Source: Bacillota bacterium (GTDB taxonomy: Bacteria > Bacillota > Clostridia > Acetivibrionales > DSM-1351). Taken from it: a DNA stretch of 14,654 bases. Each line of letters starts with the position of its first letter. The stretch's first letter is position 1. The notes below the pieces were generated by a model. That model was not told the origin of the DNA. It ran no database searches and saw nothing but the letters and a program-made list of their open reading frames with translations. A program made the translations under genes and the position numbers. This document shows positions 14,240 through 14,654 of this stretch, one piece after another. The stretch lies in contig JAEZIU010000278.1 of assembly GCA_023436485.1 (NCBI GenBank), positions 1-14,654 on the forward strand. The letters run 5' to 3'.

Positions 14240-14654
14240 CTATATATGCTCTCTAATAAGCTTACCCATATCCTTGGTACCAACCACTTTTGTACCTGAA
14301 GATGCTATGTCAGCAGTTCTGTATCCGTTATTTAGAACATCGGAAACAGCTTTTTCAATGGCATCAGCCTCACCAGTAAGATCAAGTGAATATCTTAACA
14401 TCATAGCCACTGAAAGTATTGTTGCAATAGGATTTGCTTTGTCTTGCCCTGCAATATCCGGGGCAGACCCGTGTATAGGCTCATAAAGCCCCAGTTTCGT
14501 AGAACCAACACTGGCAGATGGCAGCATTCCGATTGAACCTGTTATCATGGAAGCTTCGTCCGATAAAATATCTCCAAATATGTTACTTGTAAGTATAACG
14601 TCAAATTGAGCAGGGTTTCTTACCAACTGCATCGCTGCATTATCAACATACATA
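14240..14654 (-). CDS. leuB: 3-isopropylmalate dehydrogenase, C-terminal part (right edge)
   Basis: LeuB oxidatively decarboxylates 3-isopropylmalate to 4-methyl-2-oxopentanoate with NAD+, the third specific step of leucine synthesis. Only the last 137 or so residues are inside the window; the N-terminal half and start lie beyond the right edge. The visible part has DVILTSNIFGDILSDEASMITGSIG, with the metal-binding Asp cluster of the beta-decarboxylating dehydrogenase family, and EPIHGSAPDIAGQDKANPIATILS, the NAD-binding region. A Met at the edge (VDNAAMQLV context) is internal, not a start. It ends in TAG, followed by the terminator at 14163-14208. The EPIHGSAPDIAG form favours LeuB over isocitrate or tartrate dehydrogenase. 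Other leu genes would be expected to the right. Confidence 0.94.
   Translation of the reverse strand, partial: MYVDNAAMQLVRNPAQFDVILTSNIFGDILSDEASMITGSIGMLPSASVGSTKLGLYEPIHGSAPDIAGQDKANPIATILSVAMMLRYSLDLTGEADAIEKAVSDVLNNGYRTADIASSGTKVVGTKDMGKLIREHI

Noticed and set aside
1..14654. Mobile elements, CRISPR array, prophage, tRNA or rRNA genes, defence system
   Set aside because: I saw no transposase or integrase frames, no regularly spaced repeats, no tRNA-like cloverleaf and no terminal inverted repeats. Gene order and composition look chromosomal and stable.

Overview
The window comes from a low-GC, Gram-positive anaerobe of the class Clostridia. AGGAGG-type ribosome binding sites, GTG and TTG starts, A+T-rich intergenic regions with compact intrinsic terminators, and the gene content all point that way. 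The combination of a hexuronate pathway, a malate dehydrogenase/malic enzyme pair and a cyanophycin operon best fits a cellulolytic, spore-forming Ruminiclostridium-like species (related to C. cellulolyticum, C. papyrosolvens or C. thermocellum). This placement is from memory of the families, not from a search.

Left part (1-5440), all on the minus strand. uxuB-uxuA convert D-fructuronate to D-mannonate and then to 2-keto-3-deoxygluconate. They have a near-consensus sigma-A promoter with a small palindrome in its spacer; uxuA runs off the left edge. Upstream lies a malate module: a lactate/malate dehydrogenase family enzyme followed by a short malic enzyme. The dehydrogenase resembles LDH overall but carries Arg (residue 81) where LDHs carry the specificity Gln, so I call it malate dehydrogenase. 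The malic enzyme gene has its own promoter, overlapped by a perfect Rex-type operator, and its predicted mRNA would begin in a long stem-loop. Together the two enzymes form part of a malate shunt from oxaloacetate to pyruvate with expected redox control.

Middle part (5408-8457), minus strand. A compact four-gene operon: an unrecognised 208-residue protein, birA (biotin-protein ligase/repressor), a very hydrophilic Arg/Asn/Gln-rich protein that probably starts at TTG, and coaX (type III pantothenate kinase), closed by an intrinsic terminator.

Right-centre (8496-12402), minus strand. A likely storage-polymer operon: a small two-helix membrane protein, cyanophycinase (cphB) and cyanophycin synthetase (cphA), closed by a GC-rich hairpin. 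The membrane protein is a candidate unrecognised partner of the cyanophycin genes.

Right end. Divergent from that operon are two plus-strand genes: a membrane-anchored VanY-type D,D-carboxypeptidase and an isochorismatase-family cysteine hydrolase. They converge on the 3' end of leuB (3-isopropylmalate dehydrogenase), which enters from the right edge on the minus strand and has its own terminator. I saw no rRNA, tRNA, CRISPR array, insertion sequence or sign of recent transfer. The most interesting points are regulatory and functional: the Rex-controlled malate module and the three-gene cyanophycin operon.
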